Of a stretch of DNA of 64,000 nt, positions 26,584 to 39,208 are shown one piece after another. The stretch covers positions 682,001 to 746,000 of the forward strand of contig WTXG01000003.1 of the NCBI GenBank assembly GCA_022496185.1. Direction: 5' to 3'. The notes beneath the pieces were generated by a model. It was not told the origin of the DNA. It saw nothing but the letters and a program-made list of their open reading frames with translations, and ran no database searches. Position numbers and translations under genes: made by a program. Source of the stretch: Multifurca ochricompacta. Taxonomy: Eukaryota; Basidiomycota; Agaricomycetes; Russulales; Russulaceae. The stretch's first letter is position 1, and every line of letters begins with the position of its first letter.

Positions 26584-28854
26584 ATGTGTGGTATTTTTGC
26601 TGCGCATGACCTCGAAAGACCTGCTGCTGATAGGTCCAGATTCATCGCTCTTTCCAAGAAACAGCGTCATCGTGGCCCCGATTGGTCTGGTTGCTACGTC
26701 GGTCAACGCACCGTGCTCGTTCATGAGCGTCTTGCAATCGTTGGCGTTGGTGAGCATATTCCCAATCAGACCTCACCTCGTCTCTTCATAGACAATTTTG
26801 AGTTTAGATACTGGCGCACAGCCCCTCGTCAGTGAGGATGGGAAGCTCATTCTCGCCGTGAATGGTGAGATCTACAATCACATCAAATTGCGAGCTGCTT
26901 GTACCCCCGGCTATAAGTTCAAGACGCACTCGGACTGCGAGGTTATCATCCCTCTGGTGTGTACACTGTGTGGTCTCTACAACTAAAGAATAATTTTCTG
27001 CTGTCCTCAAGTATCGGAAACACGACAAGGATCTTTGTCATCTTCTTGATGGGATGTTCTCTTTTGTGTTGCTTGACGAGTCCGTCGAGCCTTCCAGAAT
27101 TATAGCTGCCCGTGACCCTATTGGGATCACGACACTGTATCAGGGCTGGTCCTCGAGACGTCCTGGAGCGGTTTTTTTCGCCTCAGAGCTCAAGTGCCTG
27201 GTCGAAGAATGCGACAAGATCATTGCATTCCCCCCTGGCCATGTATTCGATAGCCGCGACGGCTCCTTAATCCGCTACTACATGCCCTCTTGGTGGGATG
27301 GTGACTCTGACTCTGGCAACAAAGACGTTTTAATTCCCTCTCAGACAGCCGATCTCAAGTTAATCAGAGAAACTCTTGAGACTGCCGTGAAAAAGCGCCT
27401 AATGTCTGAAGTTCCTTACGGTGTTCTTCTCAGCGGCGGCTTGGATAGTAGCATCATTGCAGCCGTCGCAGCTAGAGAGACTGAGAGAGTATCCCAGGCT
27501 CTATTCGAGGCCAGGCAGAGGCGGTTGACTCAAGTTGACACCGGCCTCGCGACACCTCCTAGAGGTCCGCATTCCGGATTGCCCGAAGATGGTGGGTGCA
27601 ATCACCCTCCTTTCGTTCGTCACTAAACTTTTCTCCACGCAGAAACGATCACCTCTTGGCCAAGGCTACACTCGTTTTCAATTGGCTTGGAGCATTCCCC
27701 AGATCTCCTTGCTGCCCGTAAAGCAGCTCACTACTTGGGCACCGCACACCACGAATACGTGTTCACTGTTCAGGAAGGATTGGATGCTGTCCCAGATGTA
27801 ATATATCACTTGGAAACCTATGACGTGACCACCGTGAGGGCGAGCACGCCGATGTACCTTCTCAGTCGCAAGATCAAGGCAATGGGTGTCAAGATGGTCC
27901 TAAGCGGCGAGGGCAGTGATGAGATTTTTGGAGGTGATTTTTTCCGCATCAGGAGCTTATCTCCTGAAGCTGAACCTATACAGGTTATCTCTATTTCCAT
28001 GCCGCTCCTGATGCGGGTTCTTTCCATCAGGAATGCGTCCGTAGAGTGAAGGATTTGCATACAGCTGATTGTCTGCGCGCAAACAAGTGAGTACTACGAC
28101 TCGATACGGTACTTCCCTCTGACGTTTTGAAGATCTACAATGGCTTGGGGTCTTGAAGCCCGCGTTCCCTTTTTGGACAAGGCGTTCTTGGAAGTCGCAA
28201 TGAATGTCAGACCTGAAGATAAGATGTTCGGCAAAGGCACTTCTCAGCAACTCGACGAGGACGGCTATCCAAGGATGGAGAAGTACATCCTTCGCAAGGC
28301 ATTTGATGTAGCACCTGACGGCAAGGTCATATCGCAGAACGTCTATCATTGCTTATCACGCTGATTATCTCCGTAGCCGTACCTTCCTCGTTCGATTTTG
28401 TGGAGGCAAAAGGAACAGTTTTCAGATGGCGTTGGCTACTCCTGGATAGATGGGTACGATCCCCAATGACCATTTGTCGCACGTGCGACGCATTGATGAC
28501 ATCTATCAGGTTGAAAGACCACGCTGAGAAGACCATCCCAGACGAAATATTTGAGAAACGTGCTGAGCGTTGGCCAGAAAACACCCCAGATACCAAAGAA
28601 GCTTACTACATCCGTGATATCTTCGACAGTGAGATAGTTTACGGTCATCCACGCTCAGTTTGTCATAGTTTTCTCCCATAGATTTGTTCCTTTCGGAGAC
28701 CGCAGCAAAAACAGCCGTTCGGTGCGTACTATTTCTCCCAAAAACCAGATCCTTGGCTGATGCTTGATACAGGTGGATCCCGCGCGGAGACTGGGGCTGC
28801 GCGAAGGACCCAAGTGGGAGGAGCGTTAGTATCCACAGTGCAGCGTATGAATGA
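26584..28854 (+). CDS. ASN1: asparagine synthetase (glutamine-hydrolysing)
   Basis: ATP-dependent conversion of aspartate plus glutamine to asparagine. The class II amidotransferase domain begins MCGIFAAHD with the Cys2 nucleophile right after the start. Then come [58 protein letters not shown] and [14 protein letters not shown]. The synthetase domain has the PP-loop [61 protein letters not shown] and [19 protein letters not shown]. It ends [20 protein letters not shown] plus HSAAYE, the normal C-terminus. About eight introns, all readable. Looks complete and functional. Confidence 0.95.
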
Positions 28855-29255
28855 AGAAAAATGGTGTGATAGATTTAAAAGCAGCATAATGGTGATACAA
28901 GTTCTAGCCATGTATAGATTAAGAAGCAAACAAGGCAATGAGATTCTAAAAGAGGGGCTGTATGGCGGCGTGGAAACCGTTCATTGGCTAAATGAGTGCA
29001 GGTATCAGTGGATGAAAGAAACGAGGTTCCTTTGAACTGAGGAGCTGAAAACTTGGATATGGCAACGGTATCGCGAAAGGGAAGGGTACTCAGGGCACAA
29101 TGAAAGCAAAAAAAAAAGGTAAGCAGCATGCAAAAACGTTGAGGTAGAGGAATGGAGACCCAGAGTATCGTTCCAAATAACATAATGAGTTGGTATCTTA
29201 AATGAAGGAGTCGCCAAAGAGAATTAAAGGTAAAGGGACAGAATGTATGTTGAGT

Positions 29256-32200
29256 CTAGCCGTTGTTTAATGACGGGTCATTCGCCATCATCTGGCGATA
29301 GAGTCCAACTCCAGAGTCCTCAGACGGGGCAGGTGAAGCGAGGACCTTATTGGAAGGGGTTATCGTAGTACGGGTGGCAGCACTATTTTGCGAGGTATTG
29401 CGAGACCGTTTCGTCGATTGAACGGAGGTGACGGGGGTGCGCGTACTTCCGTCCCACGCTGGTCGGGTAACAGTCACTTTGACAGAGTGCCCCTCATCTG
29501 ATGCGGCTAGGCGGCGCCCCGTTGGCGTGGTAACGGTTCTACGGCTAGATGGACGGGCAGTACTTGCTGAGGAGTCGGCCGACGCCGACACAAGGCGGCT
29601 ACCGAATTTGGCATTCGCTGAAGACTCCCTAGAGTAGCCCGTAGGTATGGTGGGCCCCGTACGTCTAGTGACCAGCCCTCCCGGAATTGCTCGATGTTTG
29701 ACCATGGGTTTTTGGAGAGTAATCTTATCTGCTCCCCAATAGGAGAAACTCATTTTGCTCTTGCGATCCGAGTCGTCGGAATCGCCCCCACCATCCTCGT
29801 CATCATCGGGCATAGGCACGACCCTGGGCTGAACAGCAGAATGGATTTGAGCTCTTGAACGAACCACACTATATAAGATCCATTAAGTGAGACCTCTTCT
29901 ATGATGCAATGTCTGGATAGTACATACTCTTCCATTGATACAACGCCTTCACGAGGTTGAACGACGTTGCCGATAGCCCAGTTTTCGATCTAAGGGAAAT
30001 GCTGTCAGATATATCCGTCATCAGAACGGGAACATGAGCTTGCCTTGATGAACTTATATAGATTCCGTGGTCGCGCGACTGAGTTTCGGCGGCCTGTAGT
30101 TGCATATTTTGACTTGCCTTGAAGCTCAGGTAGGGAGTTCGCCCTTGAAGCATGAGCACTTCCCAAAGGGAGAGAAGTTGTCCCAGTGCGTTGACAACGC
30201 AGCACAACGTCATTGAAGACGACTAGCCACATATCTTTCTTCCCACCAACACCACCTCCACTGGTCTGCAGCACATCGCTCAAACGTTTGAAGGACGTCT
30301 TCCCTCTGACACCCTTGGTGGTCCCAGCTGGGGGCGGTGACGAAGGCTTTGACACATCACTTGATTCTCTGGGAGTAAGGATTCGCTCCTCCACCAGAAC
30401 ACGAGATGGCTTGGGGGCAGCAAGTTGCTTTACTTTGTCCAAACCCTCAATCCGCGCGAGGATATCCCGCGTCTTGTCGCGTTCTTCTTTTTGAATCTTT
30501 TCATCCTCGATGCTACGAACAATATTCTCGACCTCTGCAACCATCTGAAGGGTACTTTCATATTCAAAGGTGGACGGATCCGTGTGGAAAAGAAGGTTTT
30601 GAAAGAGTAACGGGTACTTGAGCAGGCGCTGGAAAGGCTTTGATAAAGAGATAGCTAATCCCGTTTCCCCGCGATCTTGAGCATCGCTTTCAAGTTTGCG
30701 CAGGAAGACGCAGACTTTGAGCCATTCGTCCGCGTCCTTATTCTTTGGACGTTTGGTTGAGTTGCTGGTTGAAATTGCGTCATTGGCTTGCTCGAGGGCT
30801 CGTTCTAAATGTAGAACATAGTCCGCATAACCCCGGAGGATGTGCGACTAGAATCAAATAAAGTTGTGACAGGTGAAAATAAAGGATGGATGAAGACGAT
30901 CTCACATTTGCCACGAAGACGTCTGCCAAGGACCGGACAAGGGGATATTGCTCATCATATCGTTTCCGGAGCCCCTCACTGAGTTTGAGATGCCCCGCAA
31001 GGATACTATCCTCGATGACCTCGAGGCACTGCCTCAAGTCATCCGGCAATTGATGCGGGGCTACACCGCCATTGGCGATTAGATCCGCTTTGGTCAGGCT
31101 TTTTCTGGACTTGCGTAGCATCCCTCGTGCGCTTGGATTAGTAGAGGTCGACTTGCGATCCCGATCGCGGTCCTTATCTGCAGAGGGTCCTACGAAAGAT
31201 TGGCGACCTAAGACTGAGTGGAGGCCGCATTGGGGTTTGGGCGGGGAGGCGGGGGAAGAGATTGATGAGAGCGGGAGGGGAACGGGACGGAGGTATTTTT
31301 GCCAGACCCGGTCCGAGAAGTACCGTAAGGTGAACGGGGATGATTATGTTTGTTGTTAAAACGACGGGATTCGGAAAAACCCTTGCCCATTCTGTCATTG
31401 TCATCTTCAAAATCCGAATTAAGAGAGTCACTATCCATGTTTGGGGCCTCCTTTTCCTCTCTCCGAGATGCGTGATCGATAGCGTTGGGCGTGGGCGTGG
31501 GCGTGGGCATGGGCGTGTCCGACCGAAAGCCGAGTGGAGAGAGAAACGGGAAGCAATGGGTAGATGTTCGAGGGACTCTAGAGGAGTTTCGAGTCGTGAC
31601 ATCTCATCATACTCTGGCATCGTAGGAGACGCTATTGGAGACGTTGCATACGGGTGAAGTAGAGGGACTGTAAAGGTTTCCTTCATCTTGAGCAGTTCGG
31701 CTACATATCTGAAGGTTGTTGGTGGAAATAAATAACGGAAAGACGTTTACTCAATCTAATCACCTTTCTTCGCTCGCAACAATCTCCCATAGTACCTCTT
31801 GTCGCGTCCGTTCACGAGGTCCGAGATGAGTTACCAGATCCTCTTCTGCACCTTCACTCCAAGAAGCTGGAGGCAAGACACTACCAGTCGATTTCTGAGA
31901 GAAAGGAGTGCCAGAACGGAGAGATTGATGGATAGAAGCGCCGTCTCCATAACCTGGCTTTATTGGATAGGGAGAAGTAGCTGAACGTGTTGATGTAGCT
32001 TTGACCGTCTGCTGGGTGCTACTCTTGCTTGAACCCACATCCGTGCGAGACCCGGATGCAGCAGTAGACGTCGAGCCACGGGGATCTTTGAGGTGTGCTG
32101 GCTGGGAGCGTACCACCGTACTCTTGTTTGGGGCAGACGCGTCGTCTGGTAAAGGACGGTCTGCGCCGAGGCTCGACGGGGTCGGAGGAGGGGAGAGAAA

Positions 32201-32671
32201 GGCGACTTTCTTTTGCACATCGTTATGCCCATTAGTCGTGTTTATACTCCCATTCGCAGCCTTGCGCGAACTACGCCCAGCAGAGTCCTGGTCAGCGCGG
32301 GGGGATGCAATGCGAGTAACAACAGCGGTATCGACGGAATCCTCTTCTGCGACATCGGAGAGGGGACCTCTTGAATGGCTCACAGATATGGGGTTGTAGT
32401 CCGTAAGCGGGTGGGGAGTATCCTCGATAGGAGGAAGGGGGCGAGAGGAAAGTTCAGGAAGGGGTTTGAATGACGCGATTGAGGTTGGTGTACCGACCGA
32501 ACGCTGAGGCTGTTCAAATGGAGACGGAGGCCATTCTCTAAGGGGTGGTAGCTGAGGAAGTTTTTCCTTCTGGTAGGAGGAAGTCGAAGGAGAGAATAAG
32601 TCTGAATCCTTAGGTTCCTTTGCCTTATCCTTGGAGAGGCCTCTGTTGAATCGATTAAAAAGAGCTTTCAT
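29256..32671 (-). CDS. Rho guanine-nucleotide exchange factor (DH domain), frame breaks in linker
   Basis: Starts MKALFNRFNRGLSKDKAKEP at 32671, followed by ~300 disordered Ser/Pro residues. The Dbl-homology domain follows: TRQEVLWEIVASEERYV, ELLKMKETFTVPLLHP, then after a Ser-rich insertion LANGGVAPHQ-like, LSEGLRKRYDEQYPLVRSLA, YADYVLHLERALEQ, EWLKVCVFLRKLESD and ISLSKPFQRLLKYPLLFQNL, the diagnostic CR3 helix. A PH-like region (KKDMWLVVFNDVVLRCQR) and a disordered tail end LNNG. The large insertion inside the DH domain is unusual. Frame is kept there only by one added base at about 31536-31537 and another at about 31210-31214. Which GTPase it serves cannot be read from sequence. Confidence 0.82.
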
Positions 32672-32849
32672 GGGAAGGTCGCCAATAGAAAAGGACGTGT
32701 GTGATGGGAAATGGTTAAAGAAGAATGATAAAAGTACAAAAGTGATGGATTGGATGTAGAGAGGTAAAGTAGGGAAGGGAAGAAACCTCGAAGAGAATAG
32801 AAAAAGAATGTTCACGCCGGTTGCCTCGAGGCAAGGCAGGGCAAGGTTA

Positions 32850-33730
32850 ATGATGACTGACCGCGAATGCTTTTCTCCCGCTCCTGCTCCTGCTCATTAC
32901 ACAAAACATATTCAATTACTCAATTATCATTTCTTGAATCATCACCTTTTTATTCTAACACAACAACAAGACAGTAGATCGACAGGAACTTCCCTCTGGC
33001 TTGGCGCTCAATGTCTTTCTCTTTACCTCGCGACAGTTCACAAATCAATTCACCAGTCCCCTTTTCACAGTCGTCCTCGTCTCCTTGAGCTTGGCAGTGG
33101 TATTGGTCTCATCGCGTCAGTCTTTTCTTTCTTTCTTATCTTTTTACATCCTCAGATATATATAGCCTTGCCATGAACTCTCTTGGTTGGGACGTTCTTG
33201 CCACTGATACTAGTCACACCATCTCTTCCGTGCTGTTACCAAACATAGTATCGAACCGCTCCAGAACCACTTGCAATCACAGTACCATTGAAGTTAGAGA
33301 ACTAGATTGGCTTGTCCCACCCGCATCATGGGATTGGATGAATCCCGTTGCCGTCGCTACCACTACGACTTACACCCCCTTGGCCACCGAGACACAGGCT
33401 AATGATGCCTCTCTGCAACCCCCTTTTGACTTGATAATATCTTCAGATACTATCTACGACGTTGAGCTTATCCAACCGCTGCTCCGTGCCCTCTACAACG
33501 CTGCGACTGTTTCCAGGTCTCCACCAGTATATCTGTGTATTGAACGTCGTGACCCCGCAGTGATTGACCGTGCTCTTTCCGAAGCCAAAAGGGTTTGGGG
33601 TTTTACCGTGACCCGAATTCCCCATAGGAAAGTATCCAAGGCGATGGAGAATGGGGGCTTGAAATGGAGAATGGAAGACTGGGATGGCGTGGAGATATGG
33701 CGACTGAAGCTCAAGAATGTCCAGCTCTAG
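32850..33730 (+). CDS. EFM6: EFM6-like protein-lysine methyltransferase
   Basis: Seven-beta-strand methyltransferase of family 16 (Methyltransf_16). Exons 32850-33115 and 33166-33730 give 276 residues. Motif I is LLELGSGIGLIALAM, the SAM-binding loop, split by the intron. It is followed by LGWDVLATDTSHTIS (acidic residue after strand 2), ELDWLVPP, and the family DLIISSDTIYDVELIQPLLRAL block (motif post-II). Upstream, STGTSLWLGAQCLSLYL fits the family N-terminal substrate-side motif. Yeast Efm6 methylates elongation factor eEF1A. Substrate here is inferred. Divergent from the RhoGEF gene, with starts 178 bp apart. Confidence 0.8.
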
Positions 33731-34066
33731 CATTTATCGCGTTTCCCTCGTTCCCAAGGGGCGCTAGTTTGGAAGACGGGTATGCACGCTGTCCATGCAT
33801 TATGTTTAATCCAGAATAGTTTTCATGATGAAGGATATACTCCATTGGTGAGGATTCCGGTGTTGCCTACTCGACCTTCCTTCCGGTGCCAGCGCCAGCG
33901 CGCTACATAATAATATTAATCATTACTATTACTTAACCCTTATCGTGCCTGATTACGTAATCACGTCTTGCTTGCTTGTCGACGTTTCTTTCGCGCGTGT
34001 TCTCGAGTTCCGAGTTCACAATCGCTCATTTCCAACCCAATCATTACCCCAGGTAGGATAGCTACA

Positions 34067-36813
34067 ATGGCGCCCGGAGCTGAACCGCTATCCATCGAAT
34101 TTTTACTCCAGAAGCAGAAAGAAGAGCGAGAAGCTGCAGCTAGGGTGAGTAACCCTATGGAACCCTTGTGGTCATCTTATATTGTTCTTTTGTAGCCCAG
34201 ATTCCTGTCGAAGGAGGAACGCGCAAAGATTGCCATTGCTAGAAGAGCTCAAGAGATACAGGGAGAGAAGAAAAGGGACGAGGAAAATCGGAATAATAGA
34301 GAACAGCTAGAGCGCGAAGCAGAAACTATTCGAAGGCAAGAGAGAGAGAGCAGGTATGCGACGAATAATAATTCAAGATGTCTGTACTTTCTTCTTCTCG
34401 TCTGTTGTGCCAACTCGCTAGTCGTTCTTCCAACAGATGATGACCATCATGACCGCAGTCGTGACCGCGGCCGGGGAACTGGTCGTAGAGACTACCGCGA
34501 CAGGCGCCCAGCTGACGACAGACGTTTAGGGTATGGCAATGTCCCTACCGAACCTCGCGCAGAGCGGGTTAAGGCTGCTGCCAACACCTCCACGTCTTCA
34601 ACAGGTGGTCCTCAATCCGTTCCGGTATCCAACTCGCCAACTCCGGGACCCGATTCCGCCTCTACCCCCACGATGACAGAAGAAGACCTTGCTGCGCTAC
34701 GCTCGCGATATCTCGGCGTTGATAAGAAGAAGCGCAAGATTCGCAAGATGAACGACCGCAAGTTTGTCTTTGATTGGGACGAACAGGAGGACACTTTCTC
34801 CGCGGACCCTTCTGCGAATATTGGAGTTCAGCGGCAGGGAGCACAAGTCATGTTCGGACGCGGACACATTGCAGGTATGGACGATGGAGGAGGCAGAACT
34901 GGCACCAAGTCAGATACCCAACTTGCTGACGCCATGGAACGGAGAAAGGCCGCAAAACACGGTTACGATGATCGCCATTGGACAGACAAAGCTTTAGATG
35001 AGATGAAGGAGCGCGATTGGCGCATCTTCCGCGAGGATTTCAGCATCGCGGCAAGAGGTCAACTGACTTCTCATTACTCCCTTATTACCCCACTGATCCG
35101 AATACAGGTGGTAATATCCCGCATCCATTGCGTGGATGGGGAGAATCTTCCATTCCCAAACAGATCCTTACCGTCATAGACCAGATTGGCTACAAAGAGC
35201 CTTCCCCTATACAACGCCAGGCCATTCCTATCGGCTTACAGAACCGAGATATCATCGGGATTGCAGAAACAGGTCCGCCTTTATCCTTGCATGTACATGT
35301 AAAACGAGATGCTGACCTGATTCCAGGTTCCGGAAAAACTGCGGCTTTTGTGATCCCCATGCTTACTTTTATCTCGAACATGCCTCCATTTACCGAGGAA
35401 AACAGACACTTGGGTCCTTACGGACTTGTCTTAGCTCCTACTCGCGAGCTGGCGCAGCAGATCGAATCAGAGGCGCGAAAGTTCGCCACACCACTCGGTT
35501 TTCGTTGTGTCTCTATCGTTGGAGGGGTATGTTTTTAGCCCTTCTTACTGCGCTGTACTCATATATTGCAGAGAGCTGTGGAAGAGCAACAATTTAATCT
35601 TCGCGAGGGTGCGGAGATCATAATTGCCACCCCTGGTCGTCTAAAGGATGTCCTTGAGCGGCACGTCCTCGTGCTATCCCAATGCCGATATGTCGTCATG
35701 GATGAGGCTGACCGCATGGTCCACTTGGGTTTCGAGGCTGACTTGACCTTCATCCTCGACCAACTACCCTCGGAGACTATGGAAGGAGAAGATCAGAGCG
35801 AGCAGATGGATGTTGATGGTGAGACCCTTGTGAAGAAGGGTCGCACACGAGTGACCACGCTCTTCTCTGCGACTATGCCACCCCCTGTTGAAAGGCTCGC
35901 AAGGAAGTATCTGAAGCGCCCGGCAATCATCACAATTGGTGAAGCCGGCAGAGCTGTTGATACTGTTGAACAGCGCGTCGATTTTATAATCGGAGAAGAG
36001 AAAAAGAAGTGCGTTGTTCGGTTGGCATTTAGCTCAAGTTGGAGGTTGATTCTCTTCATAGACAGCGTCTTCTGGAAATCCTCAACAGCGGCCAGTACCA
36101 GGCACCTATTATCGTTTTTGTCAACCAGAAGAAGACCGCGGACATGGTAGCCAAGGACCTCACTCGTGCTGGAGTGAGTTTAGGCTCAAAATGGTGGTTT
36201 TCAAAATGCTGACTTGGTGTTTTCGCATAGTGGAGCGCTGCCACCTTGCATTCTGGCAAGAATCAGGAGCAACGAGAGGCATCTCTACAGTCACTGCGCT
36301 CTGGTGCTGCCGACGTTCTGGTTGCGACAGACCTCGCTGGACGCGGTATCGACGTACAAGACGTTTCACTTGTTATTAATTTCCAGATGGCCAGCACAAT
36401 CGAGGCTTATGTACATCGCATAGGTTTGTTGATATCGATATCTTTGACATTCTGTCCGTGTTGTGACTCAGCTGTGTTTCAGGCCGCACTGGGCGTGCTG
36501 GTAAACAGGGAACAGCAATCACGTTCTTAACCAATGACGATGACGAAGTAATGTACGTTGTCTTGTTCCTATCTCAGATGAGCGGGGTTGATACTTTTTT
36601 TTTCTTCTTGCTTTGTAGGTATGACCTAAAGCAAGGTAAGCTGACGTTGAACCATCCTATTGGGTGAACTGAGAATGCTGAGGACCATGTGCTTTAGAAA
36701 TATCAAAGAGCCCAGTGTCGAAGGTGCCCGCGGAACTTGCGCGACACGAGTCCGCGCAGCATAAGGTGTCTCGAGAGATGAAACGAAAGCGAGACGCCGA
36801 GGATCAAGGATAG
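34067..36813 (+). CDS. PRP28: pre-mRNA splicing DEAD-box helicase Prp28
   Basis: U5 snRNP helicase that swaps U1 for U6 at the 5' splice site. Starts [21 protein letters not shown] charged arm ([17 protein letters not shown]) follows, then [52 protein letters not shown] and FREDFSI, the Prp28-specific linker. Helicase motifs follow in order: Q motif [23 protein letters not shown], Ia [14 protein letters not shown], Ib [52 protein letters not shown] and [15 protein letters not shown]. Ends KRDAEDQG. Six or so introns. The one near 34350-34440 does not keep frame with its best donor (GTATGC), so a weaker donor or an indel is needed there. Confidence 0.94.
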
Positions 36814-37564
36814 GCAAGACGAGTGGAGCCTCGGAGTCTAGCAATTGGACGTTCGGTATTTCCGCAGGCGCACAGACGCATCCACCTCTCGCTACGAGTG
36901 GGACGTTTCAAATAGCGTGTGCGTGAGGTCGACCGGTTTAAGTGCCCTGCTGACGTAGTTACAGCTGCATTTACATTTTATGTGTATTGTGCGGCTTCAA
37001 TCAACCCGGTTTGATTTGATAGCGAGAGTGATCACGTCATAGATATCATGATTGATTGGACCTTAGTCCCGACAACGACAAGGCAAGACAGGACAGGTGA
37101 ATGTGCCCATTCTCTTGTCCGAAGCGAGAAGTGCGAATAAATAATAAAACAATAGGTCTGCATAATTCTACCTACCCGAACGAGCAGGAAGGTGAAATGA
37201 AGCAGGTAGCATGGCATTCACCTGTACAATACATGGACGGACATAGTAAGAGATCAGTCTAATACCGGTTCGGTGTCCCATTGTCCCGAGCTCGCAAAGA
37301 AAGAGAAAAACAAAAAGTATATCGTAGTTCCGCACAGTTCTTGAGCCCGCAGCCGCTGCACAAGCTGTAAGAGGGGTGAATGACACAGGCCAACGATGAA
37401 CGAAAATGAAGAATGAAACCGGAACCGGAAGCCGGAAGAAAAGAAAGGCGGTCACAGATAATAACAATATTCCCTTGGATGGCCTGCTATGCACTAAGCT
37501 AAATCAACATTTCCTGGGATCGAAGGGGGTCGGGGTGGGAGGGCGTGATACAGATACGGATAAA

Positions 37565-37633
37565 ATGATGATGATAATGATGATAATGATGATGATGAAG
37601 ATGATGATGATGATGAAGGTGATGATGGTGATG
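37565..37633. repeat. GAT/AAT trinucleotide microsatellite
   Basis: Imperfect (GAT)n with interspersed AAT, AAG and GGT units over about 69 bp, in the 3' flank of PRP28. Confidence 0.9.
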
Positions 37634-37778
37634 TTCTTGTTTCACCGAGTCTTTGGCGGTATGGCGGTATAGTCAACATTTCTGTCTGCGATTCGGCCTT
37701 TTTTTCTTTTTGCATCCATCATTCATCCATCAAATCTCCTTTTTTTGGAAACACTACTATATTCCCTTATAATTGAAT

Positions 37779-38015
37779 TTAGGAAAGGGCAGTGGGTCTC
37801 CTGCAGGATCCATCAACGTGCGCATCAACCATATAAACCCATCTCAGCTTATATAATCCAAAGATATCCAGTCCAGTCTTTTTTAACATCTCACGCGCCT
37901 CGGGCTCCGGGGTGAGTGTCCAGCAACGGGTGATTATGAGGCCGCCCGTTGCGCGTTCGTTGCGTGCGCACACTTTGAGGTGTTGCTCTACGACCCAACC
38001 AACAGATAGTTCTGA
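37779..38015 (-). CDS. possible exon of an unrecognised gene
   Basis: Reverse-strand open stretch preceded by a good acceptor (TTATCAG, about 38016-38022). It reads LSVGWVVEQHLKVCARNERA, GGLIITRCWTLTPEPEAREM and LKKTGLDIFGLYKLRWVYMV, ending at a stop at 37779. Composition is protein-like, unlike the surrounding repeats. I found no convincing upstream exon or start and do not recognise the sequence. It could be the last exon of a gene broken by the repeats, or chance. Confidence 0.25.
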   Translation of the reverse strand, partial: SELSVGWVVEQHLKVCARNERATGGLIITRCWTLTPEPEAREMLKKTGLDIFGLYKLRWVYMVDAHVDGSCRRPTALS

Positions 38016-38777
38016 TAAGGAAGGAAATATGTGGGGGTTGCACAATTATTAGAAACCGGGGTAGGTATGCCCTTTTGTGATGGTGTGATGGGTAAACGCG
38101 CGTACCATCATGCCACAGGCATGATAACTCATGCTTGGTATCTCAAAATTTGATAATGATTTGGTTATACTCTCGAGCTTTCAACATGCCCACGTTGCGC
38201 ACTTTCGGATCTTGTAGACGAGGGACCATGAAGAAGCACAAAGCATTTATAACGGTAATACAATAGCTGCGTGGCCGTCCGATCTGCAACGTACAAAAAA
38301 GAGCAAGCGTTTATCCACTGAGATATAATACGGACGCATGGCAGAGAGTGATGGACAGAACACCCAACAAGCGAGGCGCCTGAGATACACGTGGTGCGCT
38401 TTGTCTGGGTGTAGCGGGATGGCACAGCTTCCCTCCCCATCAAAAAAAAAAAACACCGCTCTGGATTGAAGGGTTACGGTGGTGATGGGGAGCCACATAG
38501 AGGAGTGCAGTGCGGGGATGGTTTTGCACATACACATGAACAAGGATCAGGACTAGTCTGTGGTGAGAGCTAAAAATAAATAAAAGGGTCATTGGTGTGC
38601 AGAATTGAGGCTCCAAGGGGCAAATAGTCACGAGTCAAGGCCCATACCCAGGACGCCAAAAGTCCAGGGCGTCAAAGGTGGACAAGCGATCAGTGGCATG
38701 TGAGCGGCGAGTTGTTAGAGGACAGGGCGCTGCTGCCAACAGAAGCAATGCGGTGGGAGAATTCAGGTTCTTGCCTT

Positions 38778-38796
38778 TTAATAATAATAATAATAC

Positions 38797-38836
<40 letters not shown>
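38778..38836. repeat. ATA/TAT microsatellite forming an inverted repeat
   Basis: About six TAA/ATA units are followed, after ATACTT, by about twelve TTA/TAT units. The two halves are complementary, so the DNA can fold into a long AT hairpin. Confidence 0.9.
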
Positions 38837-39208
38837 GTTGCGGTGCGGTGGGAGAGGTGAAGAGTGGGCACAGGCGCGGGCACAGGCGCGAACACTTAAT
38901 AAGATATAGGATAGGGAGATTTGGGGGGCGATTAAGCGCGGTGTGCTGCGCACCTAATCAAATTGGGATCCCGGCAAGAAGGATAGGCTGGCTCAGGTGG
39001 CTATATAAGCTGGGCTCGGCAGTGCGTCATGTCGTCCACACCCACACCCGAAAACATGTGCGCGGATGCAGTCATAGATGGCAGGTACAAATGTTGCTAT
39101 GCGATCAAAAGGAAGGAAAGATGAGGGTTAGAATTAGTATAAGTTAGTAGTCAATTGCGTATAAGTAGAGAAGGGGGATTTAGAGAGGGAAGGGAGGGAG
39201 GGTGTTTG

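Noticed and set aside
38678..39147. Open frames encoding Ile/Tyr/Asn runs
   Set aside because: They translate the AT microsatellite and have no other support.
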